A stretch of DNA of 64,000 nt from NCBI RefSeq assembly GCF_001039355.2, contig NW_019775458.1, forward strand, positions 498,936 to 562,935, read 5' to 3'. Under the pieces are notes generated by a model. The model was not told the origin of the DNA, made no database searches, and saw nothing but the letters and a program-made list of their open reading frames with translations. Positions within the stretch are counted from its first letter, which is position 1. Every line of letters starts with the position of its first letter. Positions 37,931 to 50,510 of the stretch are shown here, piece by piece. A program made the translations under genes and the position numbers. This DNA comes from Lingula anatina (taxonomy: Eukaryota > Brachiopoda > Lingulata > Lingulida > Lingulidae).

Positions 37931-39162
37931 AACTAGAATCTGTAAAACTCGGACACTTTGAGGACGGAAAATTTGATTGGAGTTACTCCAGTATTCATTT
38001 TAACTAAAGGAAAAATACGTTTCACAAGATATATTTAAGACTATTTGTTTTTTCGACGAAGGAAACGTGTTAAACAGGGTCTAGGGCATATGTACCATGC
38101 ACTTTGCAAGTAAACAACGCCACCGTTTGCAAATAAACAATGTTCTTATTTATAACTCCAATTAGGTGTAAATACATGGATTTACGCTGCCCTATCTAAT
38201 TCCTCACGTGCCCAATTCGGTAAACAATCCTTCTTCACTTGCTATCTGCCACGTGCAACGCAAATCAATGTCCGATAAATATAAAACACCTGAGAGAGAA
38301 ACTTGACCGACTTTTACAAAGCATGAGCCCCTCTCAGCAAGATACCGCCTGACCATGTACCGCTTCGAGAGTATATGGTTAGGATAATGCGCCGCGGCAC
38401 GTACGCAGCTCCTCAGTTCATGTACCTGGTCATGAGTCGCGGTTTAGTGGGGGTTTTAATATGTTTTATACCGCAACGGGTTTGGCAACTTTATCTACGT
38501 GTCAAAAAACCGAGATAGTGATGTATCGAGACAGTCGTACTGAGTGGACGAATTATGAAGCCATGAGCTATTTAGTGTTGATCTAGCATGGTATTAGCAT
38601 GGTCTATCCCTCTTTCCCTCTCTCTCTCTCTCTCTTTCTCTCTCTGACACACACACACAAACACACACACACACACACATTTTAAATAAGATCAAATAAT
38701 CCAATACGCGTTGTCCTTTTTTCGTATAGTTCCTCCATTAACTTAATTTATCCTACAATTTAATGCGGTGTCACATTAACTAGTATTAACCTGATTTGAC
38801 TCATAATATATCCCCACCTTGTTGGTGATAATACACTTTCAGTTAACCTCAGTCGACTGCTATTAGAGTTCCAAAGTGCTTACAAATATTAAAGACTGCA
38901 AATTCGCCAGACCAGCTGAAAAATATTCTCTGTCAAGAACACACAAAATTTTTTAAGATAAATAAATAAAAATTTTGCTCTGCTCCTAATCGGGATTCTT
39001 ATTTCTCCACACTTAACAGTTAATCTGTGTGTGACTTTTTCTATTCTTTTTTATTTTTTTGGAGGGGAGCGGGAGGGTTGTTTTACTTTTAATATATATT
39101 CATGTGTGTCCGCGTGCACACACACACACACGCACACACACACTATCAAAAAGAATATAGCA

Positions 39163-39193
<31 letters not shown>

Positions 39194-42070
39194 ATCCACC
39201 CACACAAGGACCTACCAAACAAAACCCCTTCCAAAACCTGTAACCTAACCTCCCTCTTCGAGTCCACTAATGGCTAATAGCGACCACCTGGTCCTCCTTT
39301 AATTAAACCCCTAACAACTTTATCTGCCGCAAGTTGTTATTAGGACCATCGCGTCCTCGAGGTGATACACCTGGAGACTGTAATTAAGCACAGAGAGATG
39401 CTACGGACTGGTTTGTCGGTGACAAGGCGAGATCGGCAGATTACGCGATTTATCTCCTGCCACGGGCTGGGCCATTTATGCTGGGTAATAGCGCTAGGCT
39501 GCTGTGCTCTATGCTGTGTGCTACCTGTATCGTTTTCCCTATCGACGTCCCGTTGTGGCGCGGCTCGAACGTTCTGTGGCCAGACCGTCACACTCAACAT
39601 ATTCTTGACGGCCAAAAGAGAATAAAAATTGAGAAGTTCATTTCAAATTTAATGTATGTTACCCCTCTTGCTTTTTAGAATTTAATAATGATATAAACTG
39701 AGGAAAGTTTGATTTGAAGGAAGTAAAACGGCGATCGAGGCACTGTTGTGTAGAAACTTTCGTGGAAAATATCCACTTTTATTTAAAATTCAACTTTGGT
39801 TCAGTCCATTTAATATCAGATCAAATTCTTATCACCATATGTTTCGATTGCGATCACAAGGCGTAGACAACAAGCCATAATGATGATTTAAAACTGCAAT
39901 CAATTTCTCTCACGGCGGTCGGATGGCGGTGACGATCTGAGAACGTGACACCCGTATGGATGAGAGGAGCAATCACATTAGCATAAATTATCCCCTGTCT
40001 GAATACGATGAATAGACAAAGGTTGACACACATTTATCCCCTGGCCAAGAAAACTTTATGAGTAAGTCTGAATATGAGGAGGAAGTTGGTATTTTAGGCA
40101 CCAGTCGAACAAATTAAACAGCATCGTCATAAGATTTTTTTAAAGCTTTGGGCTAAAGGAAGCTAATGCTTTTTAAAACTTTTAAAAGGAAAAAAAAACA
40201 TTAATTCATACTGGGGCCCAAAGAAAACTGATCTATGTCAGCCATACTGCTTTTTTAATGGGCACATACAGTCACCAGTCACCATACATATAGTTCTTAA
40301 GATTTGGAGGTCTTGTGAACTTTCAATTGATTACTTCGGTGTTCATTATTCAAGTATCGGGGGAGGAAACCGTAATCAATGAAGTTTGTCTAGATCTATA
40401 GTAACTCTTGAGGGAAGTCAAATATCAAACAGATCTGTTGCCAACGCTCAATCATTTACACAGCTTGTTCAATATGAATTTGCCCGAGTTAGCTTATATC
40501 ATGGAGAAGTTCCGTTTGGCTTTAAATTGATCCGTGGCAAAATCCTATCAACTTTGTCATCAACGAAATAAGTTGCGACGTCGGTGAATCCCTCTGAGAA
40601 AAAGAAAAAGACAATTGAATCATAAAGCACCTGGGTCTATTTTATTTCAGCCTTTAAATATAGTATGCTTTTGGTCCGTCTTTGGTCAAGTTAAAAAAGA
40701 CACTTTTAATGTACTATAACCTGGGTAGCACCCTAAGTAGCCTTATTTTGCTGTTATTTAATCGAAAACACGTTTTCATTCAATATTACCCGCAGTGGGA
40801 GACCGGCATGCGACTAAATAAATCAGCATTGCTGACTTGTTTTTAACTTCACCACAGACGTCCATTTTAAGCATCTGCGGAAATGCGAGGTGAGAACAAC
40901 AATTCACGATGCCAGGAATAATCCACCCTTTTAAGCCTACATTCGCTGTGAGTTCATGATGAATTGTATAGAAGTGGTTTCATATATATATATATATATA
41001 TAAACTGTGAAAATGTCACCTCCGTTCTCTTATTCTCAGAAACAAACAGACCAATTAATCCACAAGACATCCAATTCATTCGCCCACGTAATTCGGTGAA
41101 GTGACGTAGGTTCATCAGGGTAGAAAAGAGCTCAATTTGGAGAAAACGTTCTAAAAATTGCACACACTTTGGAAGGGCATTCATCTCTGTGTGTAGACCT
41201 ATTGCACGCCAGTGAATGACGGGCCCGGATGAGAAAGAATGGAACCCATTGTTTTCGGTCTCGCATGACGCTCAGCACTTCAAAGTTAATTTACATTTGT
41301 ATCACGCCATAATTTATACCATCTCAGGTAAAAATGTCTATCAGACTTCTTTACAGCTGTTCTGATTTTATCTTGTTTACACCCTGGGTTACAACAAGTA
41401 GCAGTCCCTCTTACTTGTAAATTGAGTGGTTTAAGCTGACGCGACAAAAAGGGTGCCTTCCGCAGTGCAACTGAAGCTCAGATGGTTTCAATTCACCATA
41501 ATCGCCTTTAACTTTGTATGGGGTACGAGTAAGCTTTATCGAGGGCGAAAAACAAACCAAAACGAAAATCTCATTTTCTTTGCAATGGAGACCTCCATGA
41601 GGCACGATATTTATTGATAACAATTTCACATTTTTTTTATTAAAGAAAACAAGTTTTTTCTTTCTCATAAGGGCGTCTGTACAGACGGATAAAAATAAGC
41701 ATTTGTTTAAAATCTCTTTTTACATCTGTACAGATAAGAACAATAATAGTAACATGATTGCAAGAGATCGGGTCTACACTATCGGACGGCATTAGCCTAT
41801 TGGTAATACCCGGAGATCAAAATCTGAGAAAAAAAACATTAAAATCTGCACCATCTCAAATTCCTGTACACTGTCAGAAAAAATAAGTATACACTTTACA
41901 ACTTTACAATTTACATTTTTACAACCTTTTTACAAACGTTACAACTACAAAAGAAATGTTACTGTATTAAGATATACATAATAACAATACGGAATTATTA
42001 TTGCGTTGATCTGTATAGTGAGTTCATAAAGCTGCAAAGTTTATAATACTGGAACCTTTAACAGTCAAGT
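36892..42070. other. Gene-poor region downstream of the BTG gene
   Basis: No protein gene recognised. Contains (TA)n at 37104-37126, poly(T)/(GT)n at 37869-37927, (CT)n/(CA)n at 38612-38678, (CA)n and C tracts at 39117-39196 and (TA)n at 40982-41003. A forkhead-like site cluster is at 38107-38227. A GC-rich patch at 39320-39600 is open on both strands but has no recognisable protein. Confidence 0.55.
38107..38227. promoter_or_regulatory. Candidate enhancer: cluster of forkhead-type motifs with E-boxes
   Basis: Within ~120 bases there are GTAAACAA, ATAAACAA, GTAAATAC and a second GTAAACAA, all on the plus strand and all fitting the forkhead core RYAAAYA. CACGTG E-boxes follow at about 38205 and 38251. 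The grouping is seen in the sequence. The regulatory role is inferred. Confidence 0.3.
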
Positions 42071-42076
42071 TTTATT
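42071..42076 (-). terminator. Poly(A) signal AATAAA for the BTG gene
   Basis: AATAAA on the minus strand, about 240 bases after the stop codon at 42317, the first canonical hexamer I see there. Confidence 0.45.
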
Positions 42077-42316
42077 CCTTGGTCCTTTGCGTGTTGACAA
42101 AGTTCATGGCAACACGAGTTATGGCCGTAGCTCAACCCAGATTGATTAACTATGAAGTCCTGTCCTTTGTGAACACATTCAAATGGAATATCTGAGAGAA
42201 AAAAGTCACCTGTTTTAACAATTCATGATTATGTAATGTGCGTAGCTCTTGTCCTTCGACGATTCCGTTTTTCACCCTTCTTTTTCAAAAATGCTTGGCG
42301 GTACGAGAAATCGGAA

Positions 42317-42958
42317 TCAACTCGACACGAATCCGGCGAGTTGGCGAGAGAAGCTACTATTGGCGAAGTCCATGTTGAAGTTGAGAGGGGAACTGGTTGA
42401 GTAGTTGCGGTTATACTGGTCCCTGCAAGACCACGGTGCATACGTATCCCATCCCGATGTCATGTTTGGCGAGTAGAAATTCCCGGAGTAATCCATGGCG
42501 AGGGACTGGAATTCGGGGATGGGGGATCTGGCAGGGGACGCGGTGGAGTTTGGCACAGGGGACGCTGAGGGAGATGCTGTCGGTTGTGACTCTACCTGAG
42601 GCTTTTCTTCCTCGTAACAAACTCCAATGCTGCCTTCTTCTCCAATTCTGTACGACACCTCTCCGGGGTCGACCCAAAGTGTTAGCTCGCTTGGAAACAC
42701 TGATCGTAATTTCTCACCAGTCAATTCGCAGTCTGCCCCAGCTTGATGTACCAGAGGGTCCATTTGGCCGTTAATTCGTATACATCTGTATGCACTTCCT
42801 TTCGTGGGTTTGGCTGGGAACCAGTGATTCTGATAGTGGTTTTTGAGGAGCTTCAATAAAGTCCTGCTAAAGACTTCGGTCTGGTTGGTACTTACGTCGG
42901 CATTTTTTCTGACAAAGTTTGTGAGAAAGTCCACCGCACATCCTAATTCATTTTTCAT
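42317..42958 (-). CDS. BTG1/2: BTG1/BTG2-type antiproliferative protein (APRO family), intronless
   Basis: The product is 213 residues. The frame stays open upstream to about 43084, but the first ATG is at 42958, and a TATA box inside that upstream stretch places the mRNA start downstream of most of it, so this start is well supported. Residues 1-117 form the BTG domain: helix-rich start (NELGCAVDFLTNFVRKN), box A at about 42-62 (NHWFPAKPTKGSAYRCIRIN) and box B at about 88-111 (FPSELTLWVDPGEVSYRIG). These match BTG1/2 more closely than TOB. The tail, 118-213, is Ser/Pro- then Asn/Tyr-rich and longer than in vertebrate BTG1/2. BTG proteins bind the CAF1/CNOT7 deadenylase through this domain, promote mRNA deadenylation and restrain cell-cycle entry. 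Vertebrate BTG1/2 have one coding intron. None is seen here. Confidence 0.93.
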   Translation of the reverse strand: MKNELGCAVDFLTNFVRKNADVSTNQTEVFSRTLLKLLKNHYQNHWFPAKPTKGSAYRCIRINGQMDPLVHQAGADCELTGEKLRSVFPSELTLWVDPGEVSYRIGEEGSIGVCYEEEKPQVESQPTASPSASPVPNSTASPARSPIPEFQSLAMDYSGNFYSPNMTSGWDTYAPWSCRDQYNRNYSTSSPLNFNMDFANSSFSRQLAGFVSS

Positions 42959-43070
42959 CGTGTTGCTATTTTTATGTTCTCGCAGTGTTGCGACTTCAGT
43001 GGAAGAAACTGGTATTCCGTTCTGGAAGGATTTGAGTTGATGAAACGGCAGTGAGTCACCAGCTGATGCC

Positions 43071-43076
43071 TTTATA
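43071..43076 (-). promoter_or_regulatory. TATA box of the BTG gene
   Basis: TATAAAGG on the minus strand, 113 bases upstream of the ATG. Transcription would be expected to begin around 43040-43050. Confidence 0.65.
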
Positions 43077-43322
43077 TTTCGCAAGGTGGGGATTTTTTTC
43101 CGTAGTCGCGTATCACAAAATCTCCCTGATATATCTCACCGTTCGTTCTTTTGAGCAGTTATCTATATTGACTAGTCCGGATCACTGTGTTGAGACTAGC
43201 TGGATGGGAATTGTCACAGTTTTTGGCTGTTTTCAGGCCTAAAGGATCAAAAATATGGCCCGCTTCGTTCTTCGTTGCAAACTTTTATGGCGTCCTTCTC
43301 GAAAGTGAGCAGGAATAATATT

Positions 43323-43352
43323 TGACGTCATGCATAATTATCTGTGACGTCA
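43323..43352 (-). promoter_or_regulatory. Two CRE palindromes in the BTG promoter
   Basis: TGACGTCA occurs perfectly at 43323-43330 and again at 43345-43352, 22 bases (about two helical turns) apart, roughly 250 bases upstream of the TATA box. TGACGTCA is the CREB/ATF consensus. Confidence 0.65.
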
Positions 43353-43374
43353 ATCAGTAAACAATGAAACCTGG

Positions 43375-43379
43375 CCAAT
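43375..43379 (+). promoter_or_regulatory. CCAAT box upstream of the BTG gene (reads ATTGG on the gene strand)
   Basis: CCAAT inside GGCCAATCA, between the CRE pair and the CArG box. It matches the NF-Y consensus in reverse orientation. Confidence 0.45.
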
Positions 43380-43402
43380 CATAGCGCGCGATTACTCAAA
43401 GG

Positions 43403-43412
43403 CCATATTTGG
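43403..43412. promoter_or_regulatory. CArG box (serum response element core) upstream of the BTG gene
   Basis: CCATATTTGG is a perfect CC(A/T)6GG, the SRF-binding consensus, about 330 bases upstream of the TATA box. Confidence 0.6.
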
Positions 43413-44322
43413 AGGCGGGTTGGCATAGAATAAAGAACAATATGAACGCCGGGTAATGGGTTTTAATCGTAAAATGTACTACAAGTTTAATAAATTTGTA
43501 TAATATTTAATCATAAATAAATCTTAATAATTTATAAATTGTGAACAATGAAATGACAAGATCAGACAATTTACCATTACGAAAAGCCTCTCTCAATTTT
43601 ATTCCCGGCGAATCTTTGTTTTTAAAAAACCGAGCGATTATATTAGCTTTCTATGCCCCGAGTGACGTACGGGATAATTTTAGAATCAACAATTCGCTTG
43701 AATACGAAGTAAACAAAGGGGATTTTTCCTCAAAACAGGGTGTTGCAGCAGGTGTCGCAAATCGGTTGCAAAGATATTATGAGGCCGTCGGCAGAAAGAC
43801 AGTTTTAATATAAACTATATTTCTTAAGAATTATAACTTGGACGGTTGAAAATATTCTGAATTAAATGAAATTTTCTTGCAGTGTTGATTAGAAAATTGA
43901 AAACATGACTTAGGTCACGGAGAGAAGGCAAGCATTCATTCGCCATGTTATGCGTTGTATGTAGCAACCATCATGGTCGAGATAAGGGTTGGCAATTGGA
44001 ATTTACATTAAGCTGACATGGTATTTAAAAGATATGGTTGTTGGACGTCAGCTTCAGACTTTATTTCTTTATCAATATCAAATGACCTCATAGAAAATAT
44101 TTTGTAACGTCAGTCTCATCGGAAATTATTTTGCATCTAATTTAGCCTACACCTCTTTCCCGAGTTTTATCAAACCTATAAATGTAAAACAATCCTGCCA
44201 ACAGTCTCATTAAATGCATTGCACAGGATTTGGCAACAAAGGGACATAAAAGAACACAAAGAATAGTCTACCACCGAAAAAAAATTTTTTTTGGATGATT
44301 AATACCTTCTCACAGTATCACG

Positions 44323-44360
<38 letters not shown>

Positions 44361-44914
44361 AACCCTCTCGCACACAAACCATGCAGAGACACACATGTGT
44401 GCGTGCGAGTTCGCACTTTTATCTAGTACATTATGTACTAATGAATAACATCGGGATAAATTACACAGACATCTTAATTAAAAAGATATGAAAAACTATG
44501 AAAACCCAGTCCTCAAGGTGCTGATGTGAACATTTTATACCTGACTCTACATGTACAGTATGTATATAACCTTGGCACAACATAACCCGGTGCTTAGCGT
44601 AAAACGATCCTTGGAGTGAAGGACTTGAAGTGGAGTGGAGTGAGTTCACAGTGCTATTACGTTAGTGCCCAACTCAGCTGTACAGTGCAGTAAACTTCCA
44701 GTAACTGCGTCAAATAAGTTTACCTCACATAACTTCCCCCGGTTCTAAGCTTACCTGTACCTTTTTAACCTTGCAGGTGGATATTTTTTGTTTATGAAGG
44801 AGAAACTGCAATTAACTGTCGTAAATAATATTGGCAAGAGTAATCAGACTCTAGCCTTGTATGGCTTTTTTTTTTTTTCAAAATTGGACCCCAACAGAAT
44901 CTGTTGTTTATCTT

Positions 44915-45066
44915 ATTTCTATGGATTCGTTAGTGCCTTCTTAATAAACAAATTCAGTTATATATATTTCTATGGATTCGTTAATCTCTATTTCAAAAAC
45001 ATATTCCGTTATAAAATATTTCTATGGATTCGTTAATCCCTATTCCATAAACATGTTCAGTTATAT
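44915..45066 (+). repeat. 52-bp minisatellite, three copies
   Basis: TTTCTATGGATTCGTTA recurs with starts about 51-52 bases apart (44918, 44969, 45021), each followed by a similar TTCAGTTATATAT tail. Confidence 0.8.
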
Positions 45067-46212
45067 ATTTTTCCCCGGTTCTTGAGGCAGTGCCTGGTAA
45101 AACACAACAACCCTGGATACCGAAACATTTAAAAATGTCAACCGGCATCAGTTTCCATAGAGAAACATGGCGAGCTTGATTTTATTCAAAGCTGAAAATA
45201 CAATCAAAATATCTACCTGCATTTCAAGTTTTACTAGAAAGAAATAATGAAATCTTTCTATCCACACATTTCATATGAATGCATTTCAGATTTTAAAGAT
45301 GAATGCATTTCTATCTTATTTGCAATTGCTATTGCATTTGACATACATTAAACATACGGGCTACGGCGCAAAATCAAAACAAAATATCAACTGAATACTC
45401 ATTTCAATCATATCTCGTTGAGGTTATCAGTGAATGTATAGGGCCTAAATACGGTGTAAATAGTGTCCGCGTCCTGGACGGAGAGGTGGCCTTGAGGGTG
45501 TGACGCAAGACATATTGCCTTGGATAGTATACCACAGAACATTTGAGGTAACACCACTTGCCCGGACACGAAACTCGTAACCCCAGAGAACACAATGAAT
45601 AACATAATAACATAATAACATCCCTCTGTCGCACGGCAGGAGACCGTTAAAATGCAATACGGTGTTTTAATCTGCAAGCAAGGTGAAGGAGGAGGAATGG
45701 AAGGCGAGGGGGGGGAACCTTTCTCGATGCACTTTCTCTATCAGTGGCTGTCAGTCAGTGACAGCTCTGAGCCCAATATTTCACACGTCTCTGCCTTGTT
45801 ACGACAATCACAATGGTGTCATAAAACGTTGATAAGAACAGCGCATGGTGTCAAAAAAAAAAATTGGTCTTCACTTTAATACCCACTTTAAAAGTTTATT
45901 TCTTTTTTATTTTCAGTAGTAGTAGTAGTACTTCACTAATATAAAATATTGCCACTGTTGTTTGAAAAGATCAGAAAAAAACGACTCATACACCAGGCCA
46001 ATAGTTACTCTATTTCAGTGATATATATATATTTAATTTGAAGTGGACAAATAAATACAGGCATGAAGTTTGGGTTTAAAGTTCCTCTCTGAATCCGGCT
46101 CCAGGAGTCTGCCCGCAACCCCCCCCCCCCCTCCTGCCTGTAGTGTCTTACCTGCCACTCAGGTCTCAACGCTGATAATAGCACCGATAGAAGTCCCAGT
46201 AACCTCTAAAAC

Positions 46213-46265
46213 TTATCCTCTACGAAGGCCACAGATTGATTTTCCACTAAATATTCACAGATATG
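46213..46265 (+). repeat. Dispersed repeat, copy 2
   Basis: Partner of 6366-6420, sharing TCCTCTACGAAGGCCACAG and the following bases. A C tract lies ~90 bases upstream. Confidence 0.6.
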
Positions 46266-47185
46266 TCTCTGGATAAATTGATGGAAATTTTTTCGCGTAG
46301 GAGAAAGGTGTACATTATAAACCCGCGGCACTGGTAGAGTGTGTGTTAAGTTAAACAAAGGGATCAGAAGAAAAACGTTTAGTTTATTAAACAATAATAT
46401 GCGATCTTATAAACATTTTAAAAGTATTTTAACGAAAGAGATATGACAAAAAGGTTTCTCATTTAGGTAAACTACGGCTTTTTAAACAGCTACATCATAA
46501 AAAAGATATGACAAAAAATCTCTCTCATTTAGACAAACTGCAGCAATTTAACAAATGCATCTTTACGTTGTCATGTGTGTTTAGGTCTATCATGTGTGTT
46601 GTCATGAGTGTTTGTTAATCATAAAGAAGTAAAACAAGTAATGTTACTGTCATAACTGCAGAATTTCCGTCCATTCGGGATCCGTGTGTGCAAGCAGTCT
46701 CCACTCACGACATTTCTTTTGTGTCTACCTGCCACATGAGGCAAACGACCACTGGCAGGCAGGTTAATAACGCCGGTATCACTACCTGGCAGGTTAACGA
46801 GGTCGTGTCTCTAACAGATCCTTGGTTATCAGATGGTTATCAGATCGTAGATTTCTAGCGTAATGGAAAGATAACTTCCAAGACGCATCACTAGTCTTCC
46901 ATGCATGAGCTTAAATTCCAACATGTCTTACATTTTTTAAAAAGTAGTCCGTATTTATTTTTCTTTTTTAAGGTTTGTGTTGTATTTCGAACTCAATTTG
47001 ATCTTAATATAAATCCTTTGTTCTATGTAGACATTTCATAATTTTTATTCGAACTCATTTAGCTTTACAACTTCAACCTTTTGGTTTGCAAAATTTTAAA
47101 TAAACTTGTAATTATCATTATCATTAAGTGCATAGGAGTGGGAGCTTGGGTGGTGGTGTGTGTGTGTGGGGGGGGGGGGGGGGGG

Positions 47186-47401
47186 NNNNNNNNNNNNNNN
47201 NNNNNNNNNNNNNNNNNNNNNNNNNNNNNNNNNNNNNNNNNNNNNNNNNNNNNNNNNNNNNNNNNNNNNNNNNNNNNNNNNNNNNNNNNNNNNNNNNNNN
47301 NNNNNNNNNNNNNNNNNNNNNNNNNNNNNNNNNNNNNNNNNNNNNNNNNNNNNNNNNNNNNNNNNNNNNNNNNNNNNNNNNNNNNNNNNNNNNNNNNNNN
47401 N
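47186..47401. other. Assembly gap (216 N) flanked by poly-G
   Basis: G runs abut both sides. The gap probably reflects unsequenceable G-rich repeat. Open frames drawn through it are artefacts. Confidence 1.
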
Positions 47402-49390
47402 GGGGGGGGGGGGGGGGGGGTGGGGGGGGGGGGGGGGGGGGGGGCTTAGCCCCACCCCATCACTATTTTTTTCAACCATGCCATTCGTGAGGGCAAGAAA
47501 CAGAAGATAGGGGCGTGACTAAGCGCAGTTTTTTTTAATGGTTCGGGCCTTTCCCTCCATACCCCCCCCCCCCCCCACAATCACACACACACACCCACCC
47601 ACAAAGAGAGATACGCATACAAATCTGCTTCCAATTTTTCAAATTTTGATATTATTTGTGAGGAGCATTAAGAATAAAAATGATAACGATCCATAATTGC
47701 CATTAGACCCTATTGTGTTAACGTCAGACATCTGAAATAAAAAATCTTTCACTAGGTAAAGGGGATATACATAATAAATCACTGAAGATTTTACTCAGTA
47801 TCGACACAATGAAATTTTTGACAATGGCTATGATGGCTAAATCTGAATAAAGTGAGCTAAAATGTTAACTTTCACCGATCTTTCGTCCATTTCATCATGC
47901 TTATTCAAGTGCGAAAATAATCATTCGGCATCTCAAAACAACTTGCTGACACCGGTACTCTATCCTGGACATCTTTTTGAAGATGTAATTAAGATTCATT
48001 TTGACAGACTTTGTATCATTTTGACAATTCTTAAAGCACTATAAAATGCTGTCCATGCTATAATTGGCTGTATAATATTCATTATTTCATTCATTCATCG
48101 TAACCCTTTGCAAGGCGAGTCCTACTTTCGGGACAATTAATTAAATAAGCATTGCCCTAACTCTCCAGAACATTCGTTAAGATTATACGAGATCCCCTTA
48201 TCAGTTACAAGTTTTCTGAATAGCTGCCACGAACTAATAAATGGAAGGCCCGGTTTCCTGACTCCGAATCCCCGGGCCTCAAGATTATGGCCTCTACCAT
48301 TAAATAGACACTAATAGCGATGGAAAGAAAGAGCATCACTGATTACATCAAAGTACATTGAAAGTAGACGTTATCACACAGAACCTCATGTCTGAACGGG
48401 GTGGCACCCCTTTCAGCAATTTCCCATTGTTGTATCTCCTCTGTGATTTTCTTTCAAAGTCAGGTGCAATGTTAAATAATAGTTCTTTTCTCCTGTCGTT
48501 GTGTGTCGTTCTTCTAATAAATTGCCCAAGGGCGCCTGGCTATAACTGAGATGTTAGGATAGCTTTCTAAGAGGAAATTATGCAGAGCAACACTGGCTTT
48601 CTCCCCCCCCCCCCCCCCCCCCCCAAACCACCCCCCCCTCACCCCCCCCCTTTTTGGGGGGGGGGGGGGGGGGGAGAAAGTGGTTCTCCATTTATTTATT
48701 TATTTATTTATTTTCTTTCAGTCAATACCAAAATTCACTTTAACTGTAAAACGAAAAAAAAAATTGATCCACGTCCATTTAGGGCAAATCAGTAGTGGTA
48801 AACTAAAAATCAAGTACATGTAGCTATTGATCTAAAACGGACTACTACTGTTTTAGAATTTTTGGTCAAAGTAGGCTAGGAAAATGTGCATTTTATATTT
48901 TACGTCAGATGTAGAATTACTTAAAAATCTTTGAAAATATTTTTAAAAAGGTAAACACTAATCTTCTGTTTATACATGTTTATGAGGTTCTTTTTTAAAT
49001 TGACCCCTGATTCCGTAAAACAGAGTTAGAGGAACCATTTTTTCATGAAACCATGTTATCAGACATCGTTTAATTTGACAAATTTATTATAGGGTGTAAT
49101 TACACTTATGCCCGTGCCGCACAAATACAATTCTAAATTGTTCAAGACTACGGTGTACCAGTCTCAGCGCAGCCGTCAGCGGCGGATTACCTACTGCGCA
49201 TGCCAGTCCTTAGCATCATTAAGTGCGGAAATAAAATATGGCCTTTGATCTTCGCTTATAAATTCATGAGACGTAACAACTACCTGCGGTTAATTTGCCG
49301 TTCTAAGGCACTCAATTTTCTCTCGCCCGGTGGCCATCCGGCGAAAGGAAGATTTTCGCTCACTTGGAATGAAATCAACAGTCTGATAAC

Positions 49391-49428
<38 letters not shown>

Positions 49429-50500
49429 TTGGTACAATAATAATAACAAGTATTTTCAGAAATGTGGTTGGATGGAACTTTTTAATATACGCGCATGTCA
49501 ATCTTAGGTGCCGGTTTGTTCATAGACCCTCTTTCCTACATTATTTTTTACATATCAATCACACATACACACGCGCATTCTGGTATATGCAAATCTATGG
49601 CAAGGGCAAGTCAATTAACAAATTAAAACCCTCACAAGTGCTATTTACCCAGAATTATAATATATCATATTACGTAAAGCTGTGAATATGCCAAGTGATG
49701 TGATTGCGTCACCAGACCCTGGCAGAGGGCACGAGAGTATAATGTAATCTCAGTGATGACCCGAGTTCTATGCCTGTTACGCACTCTTAGCGCACAAAGC
49801 ATGCTGGCATGCATTCGTTCTATTCGTGCTTGTTTGGTTTTCTTAGCGAGTTGCCGTCACTGCTGTGTGGTCGTTAAAAACTGCACGCTCGCTAAGCCTA
49901 TTGCTCCCTTGTCTCCGCACCTGTGCTAAATTCTTTTACGGCACACGGTGAACTATTAATCTGGGAGAGCAGGTTTACGTGTAAGGCTACATGTACTAAA
50001 TTTGCCTCACGTTTTGACTACAATGACGATCATATTATTGGCCAGAGTAGAAAAAAAAAAAAACGTCGTGAGACTGAATATTCTAGTCTCTGCACGATCT
50101 TATTTTATCAAAAATTTCGTCAGTTCTTTTTTGTCACTTTAATGTCAAAATTAAAGCTCAGCTATTAGCAAAAAGAATCCAGAACTAAAGTAGCAGGCAA
50201 TGTTTGCGGCAAATCCGCCTCAGTCTTTGAAACTTAACAGATTGAAGTATCCCTAGCCAGGTTTAAGAAAAAGAATAAACGGGATGCAGGGCATAAATGA
50301 ACGATAACATTTGGTTATCAGTAGAAAAATATTGACCCTGGGATGTTTGGGATAGCAAGAAAGCACGGCGGAGACAGATGTGAAGAGTGTATCAAGAAGA
50401 TTTAACAAGTGTCAGACTGTGTCAAAACAATATTATTGACGCGAACAGCCTAACGACCGCTCCACAACGTTGGGCTATTTTTAGCAGTCAGCGTACGTAC

Positions 50501-50510
50501 GGGGTTTCCC
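50501..50510. promoter_or_regulatory. Kappa-B-like site in an unassigned regulatory-looking stretch
   Basis: GGGGTTTCCC fits the NF-kappa-B consensus GGGRNYYYCC. A forkhead-type GTAAACAAAG (50518-50527) and a CCAAT (50560) follow within 60 bases. No gene start is recognisable beside it, so the target is unknown. Confidence 0.25.

Noticed and set aside
39340-39625. Overlapping open frames on both strands in a GC-rich patch
   Set aside because: Few stops are expected at this base composition, and neither strand gives a recognisable protein or splice structure.
42959-43084. N-terminal extension of the BTG frame
   Set aside because: The extension contains no ATG, starts at TTG and overlaps the TATA box, so it is not translated.
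43541-43813. 90-codon open frame on the plus strand upstream of the BTG gene
   Set aside because: It begins with GTG (first ATG at codon 5), overlaps no recognisable domain, has no promoter or splice context, and gives no homology that I recognise. It may be chance, although its composition is protein-like.
45404-45677. Three overlapping frames on the minus strand, one with a YEFRVRA segment resembling a fibronectin III strand
   Set aside because: A seven-residue resemblance is too short, three frames are open at once, and no neighbouring exon was found.
47081-47510. Gly-rich and Pro-rich frames across the second N gap
   Set aside because: Artefact of poly-G and N sequence.
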